Assembly: GCA_021787735.1 (NCBI GenBank)
Contig: JAJYLL010000005.1
Coordinates: forward strand, 26,832-90,831
DNA length: 64,000 nucleotides
Reading direction: 5' to 3'
Origin: Acidobacteriota bacterium
GTDB lineage: Bacteria; Acidobacteriota; Terriglobia; UBA7540
In this document: positions 36,581 through 46,369 of the stretch, one piece after another
Numbering within the stretch: position 1 is the first letter of the stretch
Layout: each line of letters begins with the position of its first letter
Notes under the pieces: generated by a model
What the model saw: the letters and a program-made list of their open reading frames with translations, nothing else
Told to the model about the DNA's origin: nothing
Databases searched by the model: none
Made by a program: the position numbers and the translations under genes

Positions 36581-37692
36581 GCGCCATGTGCCGAAACCGA
36601 AATAGAAGATGGGCCCTCGCCGCCGCCGGACTGGCGCTGGCAGGGATCGTGTACGAAGCATCCGCGTTGCGCGCCGGACCCGGCTCGTCCCAAGTTGAGA
36701 TGGTGCCGTCTGGCCAGCAGACCTACGTGTGGGTAAACAGCGGCAGCGTGGAAGGTCACCTGGCTACAAGTTATTCCCCGGATGGCGCCTTTTCCCCGGA
36801 CAATTCCACACTGGCCGTTGTCAGCCAGGACAAGGTCGTTTTATCGGACGTTGCCCAGGGAAACATCAAGAAGGTCCTCCACCCCAAGCTTGCAGATCTT
36901 CGCGATCTCAACATCGAGTCGGCCAATTTTCTGGACGCAAACTCGCTGTTTCTGCTGGGCATCGGCATCGTCCATGTGAAGGGCAAGCCTGACCATCCTA
37001 CCCCTCTTTTGGGATTCATTTGGAATATTCAGCAGGACACGCTGGAGGGCAAGGTCGCCATGTTTGGTGCCGGTGGGGGGTTCGGGCCTCCGCGCTATTT
37101 TCCTCGAATCAAATATCTCGGGATGTACAAAAACAGCACCTTCATCCTGTGGAGCCCCATCACACGCAAGGCGATGGAGTTCAAGATTCCCGAACTGACC
37201 CGGGAGCCAAATCTCTACAGCTTTTCTCCTGACGGACACTGGTTGCTGCTGGCACAGATTGCGGGCGGCGGCTCCCCAAACCCGATTGTCGTCCAATTGA
37301 GCACAGCTAAATTTGTTGACGCGCTGGCGGGAAACCAGGGTACCGTGCTCAGTATGGAATTTTCACAAGACGGGAAGAAGCTGGTGACAGCAAGCGAAGA
37401 CGGCAAAGTCCGGATCTGGTCGGTCCCGGGCTGGAAACTGCTTGAAACGCTTTCCGGACACCAGGGTCCGGTGCGCTGGGCGGAGTTTTCTCCCGACGGC
37501 CGATGGGTCGTTTCCGGAGGCGAAGACAAGACGGTCCGGATCTGGTCGGCGGATGAGGGCAAGCTTGTTCAGACGCTCAGCGAAAGCCCTTCTCCCATTG
37601 ACACCGTAAGCTTTTCACCAGATGGAAACTACGTGGCCGCCAGCACCGATCGCCACGTTCTGTTCTGGAAGAAGACACCCACCGGCCCATAG
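36577..37692 (+). CDS. WD40-repeat protein, exported or membrane-anchored
   Basis: A 371-aa protein with an N-terminal hydrophobic segment (RRWALAAAGLALAGIVYEASA), then beta-propeller repeats. Three clear WD units lie at the C-terminus: GTVLSMEFSQDGKKLVTASEDGKVRIWS, GPVRWAEFSPDGRWVVSGGEDKTVRIWS and IDTVSFSPDGNYVAASTDRHVLFW. Earlier blades are weaker. It may serve as a scaffold; no enzyme domain is fused. The start is probably TTG 36577, which has GGAG 7 nt upstream and overlaps the Nudix stop as TTGA, implying coupled translation; an ATG at 36586 is the alternative. Confidence 0.8.
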   Translation: MSAMCRNRNRRWALAAAGLALAGIVYEASALRAGPGSSQVEMVPSGQQTYVWVNSGSVEGHLATSYSPDGAFSPDNSTLAVVSQDKVVLSDVAQGNIKKVLHPKLADLRDLNIESANFLDANSLFLLGIGIVHVKGKPDHPTPLLGFIWNIQQDTLEGKVAMFGAGGGFGPPRYFPRIKYLGMYKNSTFILWSPITRKAMEFKIPELTREPNLYSFSPDGHWLLLAQIAGGGSPNPIVVQLSTAKFVDALAGNQGTVLSMEFSQDGKKLVTASEDGKVRIWSVPGWKLLETLSGHQGPVRWAEFSPDGRWVVSGGEDKTVRIWSADEGKLVQTLSESPSPIDTVSFSPDGNYVAASTDRHVLFWKKTPTGP

Positions 37693-37763
37693 TGCAACGC
37701 TTAGATGTGATAAAATTTTTGTCATTCAGATAACTCTGGTGAGACAGGGTAAGAAGCGCTTTT

Positions 37764-39215
37764 ATGCCCAAAGTGGGAATGGTCAGCCTGGGCTGTCCCA
37801 AGAACCTGGTCGATAGCGAAGTGATGCTGGGATTGCTGGCACGGCAGGGATACGAATTGACCCCTCGCGCCGAGGACGCCGATGTTCTGGTGGTCAACAC
37901 TTGCAGCTTTATCGAACCTGCCAAGCAGGAATCCATCAACACCATCCTGGACATGGCGGAGCATAAGAAATCTGGCACGGCAAAGAAACTGGTGGTTGCC
38001 GGATGCCTGGTGGAACGATACCGGCAACAGATTCTGAATGAGATTCCTGAAGTCGATTATGTGATCGGCACCAACGAACTGGAACGCGTTCTTGAAGCCT
38101 GCCAGCTTGACGGCGTCGGGCGCGAATCCGGCCAGTCTGCCGAGCCGTACCTCTACCACGAATTCACACCCAGGATTCTTTCCACGCCATCGTATTCCGC
38201 CTACATCAAAATTGCCGAAGGCTGCGATCATCCGTGCTCGTTCTGTGTTATTCCGCAGATGCGTGGCAAGTTCCGCTCACGGCGGTTTGAGTCCGTGGTG
38301 CGCGAAGCCGAACAAATGGCTGCGCAAGGCGTGCGGGAAATCACCCTGGTGGGGCAGGACACCACCAGCTACGGCGAAGACCTGGGAATTCGCGACGGAC
38401 TGCCGTTGCTCCTGCGAGAGATTGGCAAGATTCCTGAACTCGTCTGGATCCGCTTTCTTTATTGCTACCCGAACCGGGTGACGGAAGCGCTGATCGAGGC
38501 TGTTGCGGAAACGCCCAAGGTGGCGAAATATTTTGACATTCCTTTACAGCATTCGAGCGCGCCGGTGCTGAAGGCCATGCGGCGCGGCTCAAGCGGAAAA
38601 CATTTCCTGAAGATGCCGGAGAAAATTCGCGCTGCCATTCCCGATGCGGCGCTGCGAACCTCGCTAATCGTGGGCTTCCCGGGCGAGACCGAGGAGGATT
38701 TCCAGGACCTGTTGGACTTTATCACCCAGGCCGAGTTCGACCATCTGGGCGTATTCCTTTATTCGAATGAGGAAACCTGCGGCTCGTACAGCCATCCAAA
38801 CCAGGTCCCGGCGTCACTCGCCAAGCGACGGCAGAAAAAGCTGATGGCCGTGCAACGGAAGATTTCGCGGCGCAAGATGCGGGCAAAAGTGGGTAAGCGC
38901 CTGCCCGTGCTGGTGGAAGGAACTTCGGAAGAAACCGACTGGCTGTTCCGCGGACGATTGGAGACCCAGGCGCCGGGCATCGACGGCCAGGTTTACATCA
39001 ACGATTTTGCCGGGCCAGAACCCAGAACCGGCCAGTTCCGCTGGGCAACCATTACCGAAAGCGCGGACTACGACCTGGTGGCACGGCTTGAAGATTCATA
39101 CTTTGCCGCGCCGGAACACACGGAGGCAGGTTCCGCAGTGCGGCGGGACCTGGTCCAGATTCAACCACCGGTCGCGCGCGTTTCAACGAGGGGTCATGCG
39201 GTGCCCCATTTGTAA
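37764..39215 (+). CDS. rimO: Ribosomal protein S12 methylthiotransferase RimO
   Basis: A radical-SAM enzyme that methylthiolates the conserved Asp of ribosomal protein S12. The N-terminal UPF0004 domain provides the second iron-sulfur cluster through C11, C47 and C81. The radical-SAM cluster motif is C154-x3-C158-x2-C161 ([11 protein letters not shown]). The sequence [13 protein letters not shown] is the RimO rather than MiaB signature. A TRAM-type domain occupies the C-terminal part. At 483 aa it is longer than usual by about 40 residues, all at the C-terminus (after [10 protein letters not shown]). That tail overlaps the start of yacG by 20 bases. Confidence 0.96.
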   Translation: MPKVGMVSLGCPKNLVDSEVMLGLLARQGYELTPRAEDADVLVVNTCSFIEPAKQESINTILDMAEHKKSGTAKKLVVAGCLVERYRQQILNEIPEVDYVIGTNELERVLEACQLDGVGRESGQSAEPYLYHEFTPRILSTPSYSAYIKIAEGCDHPCSFCVIPQMRGKFRSRRFESVVREAEQMAAQGVREITLVGQDTTSYGEDLGIRDGLPLLLREIGKIPELVWIRFLYCYPNRVTEALIEAVAETPKVAKYFDIPLQHSSAPVLKAMRRGSSGKHFLKMPEKIRAAIPDAALRTSLIVGFPGETEEDFQDLLDFITQAEFDHLGVFLYSNEETCGSYSHPNQVPASLAKRRQKKLMAVQRKISRRKMRAKVGKRLPVLVEGTSEETDWLFRGRLETQAPGIDGQVYINDFAGPEPRTGQFRWATITESADYDLVARLEDSYFAAPEHTEAGSAVRRDLVQIQPPVARVSTRGHAVPHL

Positions 39216-39393
39216 GCAGCCAGTCACGTACGAAGGAAATCCCTTCCGGCCCTTTTGCAGCGAGCGTTGCAAACTGATTGATCTTGACAACTGGCTGGAA
39301 GGCCGTTATTGCGTCCCAGACGCGGCCGGTGAAAAACCGAGCCGTCGCGAGCCTACCGGAGAGGACAATGATGAAACCGGGCACGACCGCTGA
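39196..39393 (+). CDS. yacG: DNA gyrase inhibitor YacG
   Basis: A 65-aa zinc-ribbon protein of the YacG family, known to bind GyrB and inhibit gyrase. The four zinc ligands are in MRCPICK and [11 protein letters not shown], followed by the family signature [11 protein letters not shown]. The tail is acidic. GAGGGG precedes the ATG. The gene begins inside the end of rimO and ends inside the start of pgpA, so all three are probably translated together. Confidence 0.9.
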   Translation: MRCPICKQPVTYEGNPFRPFCSERCKLIDLDNWLEGRYCVPDAAGEKPSRREPTGEDNDETGHDR

Positions 39394-39865
39394 ACGGGCC
39401 ACTCCGGCTGTCTGGATCGCGACGGTCGCAGGTACCGGCTATTTCCCCGTTGGGCCGGGAACTGCGGGGTCGGCCGTGGCGGTGGGCATGGTGGCCGCGG
39501 TAAATGCGTTGCCACTTTCCAACGCCTGGTGCACTACTCTGTTGTTCGCAGCCACGACGCTCATTTTTTTCCTGGGGGTGTGGTCGGCAGCCAAGAGCGA
39601 AAAGTTTTTTGGGGAAACGGACCCCGGACATGTGGTAATTGATGAAGTTGCCGGGCAGATGACGGCCTTCCTGTTGAGTCCGCACGCATCGTGGAAGTTT
39701 CTATTGCTCGGCTTTGGACTCTTCAGACTTTTTGATATTACAAAACCCTTCCCTGCCGGTCGAGCAGAGCGTTTGCCCGGCGGTTGGGGTATCATGGTAG
39801 ATGACATTATCGCGGGCGTTTATGCACTGGGAGCGCTTGCATTTCTAGGTTATTTAATTCGATGA
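39368..39865 (+). CDS. pgpA: Phosphatidylglycerophosphatase A
   Basis: A membrane phosphatase (165 aa) that removes phosphate from phosphatidylglycerol phosphate in anionic phospholipid synthesis. Family blocks are [32 protein letters not shown] and [32 protein letters not shown]. Four hydrophobic helices are visible. Two adjacent ATGs (39368, 39371) follow GGAGAGG; the first has better spacing. It overlaps yacG at its start and the NHL gene at its end. Confidence 0.93.
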   Translation: MMKPGTTAERATPAVWIATVAGTGYFPVGPGTAGSAVAVGMVAAVNALPLSNAWCTTLLFAATTLIFFLGVWSAAKSEKFFGETDPGHVVIDEVAGQMTAFLLSPHASWKFLLLGFGLFRLFDITKPFPAGRAERLPGGWGIMVDDIIAGVYALGALAFLGYLIR

Positions 39866-40950
39866 AGTTGTGGAAAAAGGCCTCGAAATCAAACGGCACT
39901 GTGGCCAAAACAGACAAGCCCACAGGCAAACCTCTTATCGACCGAGTTAAACCACAGGCTGCAATTCCCGGTGGCGAAATCTCGGTCATGGGAAAAGGGT
40001 TTGTGTCCAACGGCAGCAACCGCCCAACGGTAAGGTTCGGCGACCTGCCCGGAAGCGTGCTGCTGAGTTCTCCCAACCGGCTGATTGTCCGCGTGCCGGA
40101 AGGCGTGGTAAGCGGTGAGATGGTTGTTGATACCGGCAGCGATTCAACGCCCCCCGCCTCGGTAGCCGTAGGCATACTCCTCACCGACACCCTGCATCCG
40201 GTAGCCAACCCAGCCATCGATCCTTTAGGAAATATCTATTCCACCTTCAGCGGTAGCCGCGGCCAGAAGGTTCCCGTCTCAATTTTCAAGATCAGCAGCC
40301 AGCATGTCGTGAAGCCCTTCGTGTCAGATCTCATGAACGCGACAGGGCTGGCCTTTGGTCCAGACGGCATGCTCTACGTTTCCAGCCGCATGGAAGGCAC
40401 CATTTATCAGGTGTCTCCGGAAGCCGAAGTTTCCCCTTACGCTGAAGGCATGGGCGTCGCGACGGGCGTGGCTTTTGATAACGCCGGAAACCTCTACGTC
40501 GGTGACCGCACAGGCACGATTTTCAAGATCAGTCCGGACCGTCAGATCTTTGTTTTTGCAACGCTGGAACCGAGTGTATCCGCCTATCACCTGACCTTCG
40601 GGCCCGACAGCAACCTTTACGTCACCGGTCCCACGACCTCTAGCTTCGATAACATCTACCGGATCTCGCCCGACGGAGCAGTTAACCGTTTCTATCGCGG
40701 CCTGGGGCGCCCGCAGGGCATGGCCTTTGACACCGCCGGAAATCTTTACGTGGCCGCCTCGCTTGCGGGACACCAGGGTGTCGTGCGGATCAGCCCGGAG
40801 GGCAATGCAGAACTGTGCGTTTCCGGATACAAAATTGTGGGGCTGGCATTCACGCACCGTAAGACGATCGTCGTCGCCACAAGCAACTCGTTGGTTGAGC
40901 TGTTCGTGGGCATCGAAGGTCAACCCCTGCTAAATTCCAGTGGAAAGTGA
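39862..40950 (+). CDS. IPT/TIG plus NHL-type beta-propeller protein
   Basis: A 362-aa protein without an obvious signal peptide. An IPT/TIG-like immunoglobulin fold covers about residues 25-105 (PLIDRVKPQAAIPGGEISVMGKGF). Five or six NHL-like blades follow, each with a phrase such as GLAFGPDGMLYVSSRMEGTIYQVSPE, GVAFDNAGNLYVGDRTGTIFKISPD or GMAFDTAGNLYVAASLAGHQGVVRISPE. Such proteins usually act as binding scaffolds. Its ATG overlaps the pgpA stop by four bases (ATGA), so it is coupled to the rimO-yacG-pgpA block. Confidence 0.8.
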   Translation: MKLWKKASKSNGTVAKTDKPTGKPLIDRVKPQAAIPGGEISVMGKGFVSNGSNRPTVRFGDLPGSVLLSSPNRLIVRVPEGVVSGEMVVDTGSDSTPPASVAVGILLTDTLHPVANPAIDPLGNIYSTFSGSRGQKVPVSIFKISSQHVVKPFVSDLMNATGLAFGPDGMLYVSSRMEGTIYQVSPEAEVSPYAEGMGVATGVAFDNAGNLYVGDRTGTIFKISPDRQIFVFATLEPSVSAYHLTFGPDSNLYVTGPTTSSFDNIYRISPDGAVNRFYRGLGRPQGMAFDTAGNLYVAASLAGHQGVVRISPEGNAELCVSGYKIVGLAFTHRKTIVVATSNSLVELFVGIEGQPLLNSSGK

Positions 40951-41030
40951 GACGGGCATTCCAAGGCAGCCTGCGCGGCCGGGGCTGAGAGGCTTTTTGT
41001 TCTTACTGTCCTGCCCGTCGTTGAACCTGT

Positions 41031-42266
41031 ATGGATGCAGAAATCATTGCCGTCGGCTCGGAACTTCTTACTCCTCATCGTTCTGATACCAATTCTCTCT
41101 ATCTCACCAGCAAGCTGAATTCTCTCGGCATCGAAGTACGATTCAAGACCATCGTGGGCGATGATGCCGAACGGCTTGGCACAGTATTCCGCGCCACATT
41201 TGAGCGCAGTAAGCTGATCATCCTGATGGGAGGACTGGGTCCTACTGAGGATGACATTAACCGCCAAGCGGTCGCGAACGTTCTTGGCCTCACGCTGCAC
41301 GAAGTGCCGGAAGTGATTGAGCGCATCGCTGCGCGGTACGCGCGCACGGGCCGTACCATGCCGGCCAACAACGCCCGGCAGGCGCTGGTGCCGGAAGGAG
41401 CTGACTGGCTCCCGAACAAGAAGGGTACGGCGCCGGGCATCTGGATCGAGCGGGACGGCAGAATCATCATCATGCTTCCCGGGCCTCCCCACGAACTGGA
41501 GGCAATGTTCGATGAGCAGTGCATGCCACGGCTGAAGGATCGCGTATCCGGCAGCCAGATTCGGACGCGCGTGCTCAAAGTGGCCGGACTGCCGGAGTCC
41601 GAAGTTGACGAACGGATTGCGCCCATCTACAAGCCTTACAGCAATCCTTCCACGACCATCCTTTCAACCGGCGGGGCTATCGAGGTCCACCTGAGCGCGC
41701 ACGGCGCGACGCAGCAAGAGGCCGATGCCCTGCTCGACGAACTGACCGAAAAAATCGAGCCTGCACTGGGCGACCACATTTTTTCCACCAGCGGCGAGAC
41801 CCTTGAGGAAATCGTGGGAATGTACCTGGTGATGAAACAGAAGACGCTGGCCACTGCTGAAAGCTGCACGGGCGGTCTGCTGAGCGAGCGGATTACGCGC
41901 GTCCCCGGAAGTTCTGAATATTACCTGGGCGGTGCCGTCTGCTACAGCAACGAACTCAAGACGCGGTTTGCAGGGGTGTCGCCCAAATTGCTTGAAACTT
42001 ACGGCGCCGTTTCAAAGCCCGTCGCGCAGGCGCTGGCGGAAGGGATCCGGCGGAAGGTACAAGCCTCCATCGGCATTGGCATCACCGGAATCGCCGGACC
42101 CGGCGGCGGCACGGACGAAAAGCCGGTTGGCATGGTCTTCATTGCCGTGGCCGATGAGCGCGGTACGGAAGTCCGCGAATTCCGTTTTCCCGGCGATCGC
42201 GAGCGCATCCGGTTGCTCTCCTCGCAGTTTGCGCTGGAAATGCTTCGGCGAAGAATTAGAAATTAG
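41031..42266 (+). CDS. cinA: CinA family protein (competence/damage-inducible, NMN amidase type)
   Basis: A two-domain protein of 411 aa. The N-terminal MoCF-like domain begins MDAEIIAVGSELLTPHRSDTNS and includes ILMGGLGPTEDDINRQAVA. The C-terminal CinA domain has TLATAESCTGGLLSERITRVPGSSEYYLGGAVCYSNELK and GIGITGIAGPGGGTDEKPVGMVF, the nicotinamide mononucleotide deamidase region. It would recycle pyridine nucleotides. It starts 80 bp after the NHL gene. thpR follows within 45 bp, a cinA-thpR order seen in many bacteria, but recA is not next here. Confidence 0.95.
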   Translation: MDAEIIAVGSELLTPHRSDTNSLYLTSKLNSLGIEVRFKTIVGDDAERLGTVFRATFERSKLIILMGGLGPTEDDINRQAVANVLGLTLHEVPEVIERIAARYARTGRTMPANNARQALVPEGADWLPNKKGTAPGIWIERDGRIIIMLPGPPHELEAMFDEQCMPRLKDRVSGSQIRTRVLKVAGLPESEVDERIAPIYKPYSNPSTTILSTGGAIEVHLSAHGATQQEADALLDELTEKIEPALGDHIFSTSGETLEEIVGMYLVMKQKTLATAESCTGGLLSERITRVPGSSEYYLGGAVCYSNELKTRFAGVSPKLLETYGAVSKPVAQALAEGIRRKVQASIGIGITGIAGPGGGTDEKPVGMVFIAVADERGTEVREFRFPGDRERIRLLSSQFALEMLRRRIRN

Positions 42267-42309
42267 AAGCCGGGGCAGGCGCGTCGGTCTTTCGAAACAC
42301 AGGCTGAAT

Positions 42310-42855
42310 ATGCGAGCCTTCATTGCCATCGAATTGCCCGGATCCATCCGCGAGGCCCTGGCGGGCAAACAGGAACGTTTCCGCCGGGTCTCGCCCGACG
42401 CACGCTGGACTCGCCCGGAAGGCATCCATCTGACGCTGAAGTTTCTGGGCGAAATTTCCGCCGAGCAGGAAGCACAGGTGAAAGAGGCTCTCGGCGGGAT
42501 CGGACCGTTTGCCAAATTTGCGGTCAGCGTCAACGGTTTTGGTTTCTTCCCGGACGCAAAGCGACCACGCGTTTTCTGGGCCGGACTTGACGCTCCGCCC
42601 GGGCTGGCACTACTGGCAGAACAGGTTGAAAACGCCGTAGCCCCTCTGGGATTTCCGAAAGAGAATCGTGCCTTCAGGCCTCACCTGACGCTTGCAAGGT
42701 TCAAAATCCCCCGCCCACAGCCGAAACTCGCGGCCATTCTGGCTGCCTCGGGCGTCTCTGATCTTGGGACTTTTGAGGTCTCGGAATACTTCCTGTGGCA
42801 GAGCAGGTTGTTGCCCGGCGGCCCCGAGTACCACAAGGTTGCTCGTTTCCCATAA
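42310..42855 (+). CDS. thpR: RNA 2',3'-cyclic phosphodiesterase (2H family)
   Basis: A 181-aa 2H phosphoesterase acting on RNA 2',3'-cyclic ends. Both catalytic HxT motifs are present: IHLTLKFLG at about residues 39-47 and PHLTLARF near 124. The N-terminal MRAFIAIELP is typical. The RNA-end chemistry is related to that of RtcB, whose gene lies about 15 kb away on the other strand. Start is ATG 42310; no strong ribosome site. Confidence 0.92.
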   Translation: MRAFIAIELPGSIREALAGKQERFRRVSPDARWTRPEGIHLTLKFLGEISAEQEAQVKEALGGIGPFAKFAVSVNGFGFFPDAKRPRVFWAGLDAPPGLALLAEQVENAVAPLGFPKENRAFRPHLTLARFKIPRPQPKLAAILAASGVSDLGTFEVSEYFLWQSRLLPGGPEYHKVARFP

Positions 42856-43047
42856 CCACCACTACGGGAAAAGAAGAACCATCCTCCCCGACCGTGCATT
42901 TTCCCGGCCAGAAGGCACATAAAACACAAGGGAAACTCGTGTAACCGCCAATGAACAGGGAAAGCGTATGGTGCGAAAGTACTATGAGTTCCCTGCCCGC
43001 CTTGTCTAAAGTCTTGCTGATTTCCAACCGAAATCTACGAAGGTAAA

Positions 43048-44850
43048 GTGAGCGCTGCACCAATGAGACCAGCCCGTCCCAGGCGATTGAAAATCCAATA
43101 TGTCCTGCTGCTGATCCTCGTCAGCACCAGCGTCCTGCCCCTGTGGTTTTTTGGTTCTCGCATGGTCAGCATTAACAAAGGGCGGCTGGAGACGCAAGAG
43201 AAGGTCCTTCAGACGACGCTCTCCAAATCTCTGGCCCAGCAGATACAGCTCTACATGGAAAACGTGCGCCAGCAGGTAAAGGAACTGTTTGACGCCGTAA
43301 CTCCACTGGCCGCACAGGTCCGTAATTCGGCTTACGAAAACGATCCCCGACTGGAAGACGCGCTGGAGGCTTCCCTGGCCGAACAGCCGAGCGTCATCTA
43401 CGTAACCGTTCTGAATGCCGAGGCGCGCGGGCGCGGAGCGCAGGCCACCCAGGCCAGCGGATTCAATGCAGGTTCGGACACCTTTGTCCGCAAAACGCTG
43501 GAGGCGGCTTTTCTGGCGGCCCGGCAGGGACAACGGTATGAGAGTAATCCGCTGACGGCCGTTGGCCCGCGCGGCAGCGAACTGGTGATGGTGTTCGCCG
43601 AACCCATTCAGCGACAGAATACCTTTCTTGGCATGATCGCGGCCGTAGTAACGTTGTGCCCGCTGGGGGACGAGCTTGCGGAATCCAGAAGGCTGGGCTT
43701 GGAAGCCTACATTGTAGATAACTCCGGCCGTACGGTAGCTTCAAACAATCCCGACCAGAATGTCGCCGGTATTGAAATGGTCAGGGATCCCATCGTGCAG
43801 AAGTTCCTGGCGTGGCACGGCCGCGCTCATCTGACGGAAACGTCGGAATATAATCTGCTCCGCAACGGCAAGATGATTCCCATGCTGGGGACGTATTCAC
43901 CGACGCTCAATGGGCGCTGGGGTGTGATACTCCAGAAGAAAAAAAGCGACGCCTTTATGACCGCCATCGAAATGCGCGACGCAACAATTCGGCTCGGGAT
44001 GCTCGTGATGGTGATCAGCCTGATTGTGGCGGTCTTTGCGTCCAAGTGGATCACGCGGCCTATCGACCATCTCGCGCGGGCGGCCCGCGCCATCGCCGCC
44101 AGGGACTTCAGCGTCCGAGCCAACGTTCGCAACCGCACCGAAATCGGCGAACTGGCGCAAGGCTTCAACATCATGGCAGAAGACATCCAGCAATACATCA
44201 GCAGCCTGAAGCGGGCCTCCGATGAGAATCGCCAACTCTTCATCGACTCCATTGAAATGGTTGCGGCAGCGGTTGACGCCAAGGACCCCTATACTAAAGG
44301 CCACTCGGCTCGCGTCTCCCGATACTCGGTGATGCTGGCCCGTGAAATCGGGCTGAACGAGCAGGAGATTGAGCGCGTACGCGCCTCCGCCACGCTGCAT
44401 GATGTAGGCAAAATCGGCGTCGACGATCACGTCCTGAAGAAGCCCGGTGTGCTGACGGACGAAGAATTCGAACTGATGAAACGCCACACCATCATTGGAT
44501 TTGAAATCGTTCGTCAGGTCCAGCAACTTGCCGACACGCTGCCCGGAATCCGCTGGCACCACGAGTCGCTCGACGGTTCGGGCTATCCGGACGGCATTCG
44601 GGGCGATGAGATCCCGCTGCTGGTCAGGATCATCGCAGTTGCGGACACCTTTGATGCCATCACAACAGACCGTCCCTACCAAGCAGGCCGCGACTTTCCC
44701 TCGGCGCTCGAAATCCTGAAGAAGCATGCGGGCACCCGCTACGATCCCATCGTTGTGGACGCCTTGCACTCGGTTTACGAGAAGGGACACCTGCGGAAAT
44801 ATGAAATCATGCACCGTGCGCAGGTGCCGGTTCTCCAGATCACCTCCTGA
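43048..44850 (+). CDS. Membrane sensor with HAMP and HD-GYP phosphodiesterase
   Basis: A 600-aa receptor that probably hydrolyses cyclic di-GMP. TM1 is at residues 18-36, a Cache-like extracellular region at about 40-310 (VIYVTVLNAEARG, YIVDNSGRTVASNNP), TM2 at about 313-332, HAMP at 333-385, and the HD-GYP domain at about 405-595. Catalytic residues are intact: HD at 451-452, HHE at 504-506 and GYP at 512-514. The ligand sensed is unknown. Start is GTG 43048 with AAGG upstream; an ATG five codons in is possible. ftsY follows after 32 bp but appears to have its own promoter. Confidence 0.93.
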   Translation: MSAAPMRPARPRRLKIQYVLLLILVSTSVLPLWFFGSRMVSINKGRLETQEKVLQTTLSKSLAQQIQLYMENVRQQVKELFDAVTPLAAQVRNSAYENDPRLEDALEASLAEQPSVIYVTVLNAEARGRGAQATQASGFNAGSDTFVRKTLEAAFLAARQGQRYESNPLTAVGPRGSELVMVFAEPIQRQNTFLGMIAAVVTLCPLGDELAESRRLGLEAYIVDNSGRTVASNNPDQNVAGIEMVRDPIVQKFLAWHGRAHLTETSEYNLLRNGKMIPMLGTYSPTLNGRWGVILQKKKSDAFMTAIEMRDATIRLGMLVMVISLIVAVFASKWITRPIDHLARAARAIAARDFSVRANVRNRTEIGELAQGFNIMAEDIQQYISSLKRASDENRQLFIDSIEMVAAAVDAKDPYTKGHSARVSRYSVMLAREIGLNEQEIERVRASATLHDVGKIGVDDHVLKKPGVLTDEEFELMKRHTIIGFEIVRQVQQLADTLPGIRWHHESLDGSGYPDGIRGDEIPLLVRIIAVADTFDAITTDRPYQAGRDFPSALEILKKHAGTRYDPIVVDALHSVYEKGHLRKYEIMHRAQVPVLQITS

Positions 44851-44868
44851 CCTTGCCTCCTTTTGCGC

Positions 44869-44874
44869 TACAAT
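44869..44874 (+). promoter_or_regulatory. Candidate -10 element placing ftsY transcript nearly at its ATG
   Basis: TACAAT ends 8 bases before the ftsY ATG and no Shine-Dalgarno lies between, so the expected +1 is about 2 bases from the start codon. The -35 region (around CTGACC) is weak. Confidence 0.35.
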
Positions 44875-44882
44875 AAAAGTCC

Positions 44883-45854
44883 ATGGTGCAAACTTTATTT
44901 GGTCCACAGGAACAGAAAACAAGTCTCTTCAGCCGGCTGAAGCAGGCAGTTTCTTCAACCAAAAGCCAACTGGTGGAGCGTCTCGACCTGGTGACGGAAG
45001 GCAGGCAGGAGATCGATCCGGCGCTGCTGGATGACCTGGAAGCCACTCTGATCATGGCTGACCTCGGCGTGAAGACTTCCAGCCAGATCATGGATGGCCT
45101 GCGTGACCAGACCCACGGCGGGAGACTTCAGGACGCGAAGGAGATCCGGGGCGTGGTGGAGCAGGAAATTCTCAAGGTACTGGAACATCCCGGAAACGGT
45201 ACCGCCAAACGGACTGTGCCCCAAAAGCCGCCGGAAGGCCAACCGGAAGTCATCCTGGTGGTTGGAGTCAATGGTGTAGGGAAAACAACCAGCATCGCCA
45301 AGCTTGCCCGCTACTACCAGGAACAGAACCGGAAGCCGCTGCTTGTGGCCGCAGATACGTTTCGCGCGGCAGCAATTGAACAACTCGACGTGTGGGCCTC
45401 ACGACTGAGAATGGAAGTTGTCAAACAGAAAGCAGGCTCTGATCCCTCGGCCGTGATCTTCGACGGTTTAAAGGCAGCGAAGTCGCGCAATTTCGACCCC
45501 GTCATTGTAGATACAGCCGGACGCCTGCACACCAAGCACAATCTGATGACGGAACTCAGCAAGATGTGCCGCATCGCTTCTCGCGAAGTCCCCGGCGCTC
45601 CGCACCAGGTTTTGCTGGTGATTGACGCCACAACAGGCCAGAACGGGCTGTCCCAGGCGCGCCAGTTCATAGAGCACTCGGGCGCAACCGGAATCATCCT
45701 CACTAAACTCGACGGAACGGCTAAGGGCGGCGTGGTTGTCGCTATCGCTCGTGAACTGGCCCTGCCTATCCAGTTTGTAGGCATTGGGGAAAAGATCGAT
45801 GACCTGATTCCCTTCAATCCCCGCGACTTTGTGGCATCCCTGTTCGGAGCATGA
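44883..45854 (+). CDS. ftsY: Signal recognition particle receptor FtsY
   Basis: The SRP receptor GTPase that hands ribosome-nascent chains to the translocon. The 323-aa protein has a short A region, an N domain (about residues 12-100) and the G domain. G1 is GVNGVGKTT (128-136), then the SRP-type ADTFRAAAIEQL, DTAGR near 210, TKLDGTAKGG and the closing GIGEKIDDLIPF. The acidic membrane-binding A domain of enterobacterial FtsY is missing, as in many other phyla. Confidence 0.97.
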   Translation: MVQTLFGPQEQKTSLFSRLKQAVSSTKSQLVERLDLVTEGRQEIDPALLDDLEATLIMADLGVKTSSQIMDGLRDQTHGGRLQDAKEIRGVVEQEILKVLEHPGNGTAKRTVPQKPPEGQPEVILVVGVNGVGKTTSIAKLARYYQEQNRKPLLVAADTFRAAAIEQLDVWASRLRMEVVKQKAGSDPSAVIFDGLKAAKSRNFDPVIVDTAGRLHTKHNLMTELSKMCRIASREVPGAPHQVLLVIDATTGQNGLSQARQFIEHSGATGIILTKLDGTAKGGVVVAIARELALPIQFVGIGEKIDDLIPFNPRDFVASLFGA

Positions 45855-46369
45855 CGGTAACTTCCGGTAGGAAGCACGGGACGCTGCCGGAGCTCTGAAC
45901 ATCGACAGTCACTCCGTTGCCACTGAAAGACATCCCCAAATCCAGCCTACTAGCCGACCGACTATCTGCTTAAAAGACAAAGCGATTTCACCAGTCTGCG
46001 GCAACGCCGGGACAACTTGCGCTGCTTCACACCTTGTCGTGTCACATACCTAACAATTTCGTGGGGAATAATTCGCGATCGGAATGGGGTATTCACCTGA
46101 TTGCAAGATTAACAAGCTGACCATAAGGTGAGTGTGAAGCACGCAACGTAGCTCAGGAATTTGGAGGTTGGGCCTCAGGCTATGACCCAACTCGAGAAGG
46201 GAAAGCTTGATTGCCCGCACGCTCGAATCGACTCAAAGTTGCAACGAACCTGACAGATCGCGCACATAAGTTCCCGCTCAGATCCCCAGTTGTAACAAAT
46301 CGCTTTCAACCGTAACTCTACTCAGCATTGAGAAGCACCTCGCCGGCTTTTGCCAGGGAGGAGCACAGC
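45855..46369. other. Intergenic region upstream of sigma-54 activator
   Basis: About 515 bp. GTTGGG (46167-46172) and CCCAAC (46186-46191) form a small hairpin within the leader of the regulator gene. No sigma-54 promoter consensus, RNA gene or credible open frame was found. Confidence 0.4.

Noticed and set aside
45855-46369. Possible RNA gene or small peptide upstream of the sigma-54 activator
   Set aside because: No tRNA, known riboswitch or conserved fold was recognised; the only short frame (about 23 codons) lacks a well-placed ribosome site.
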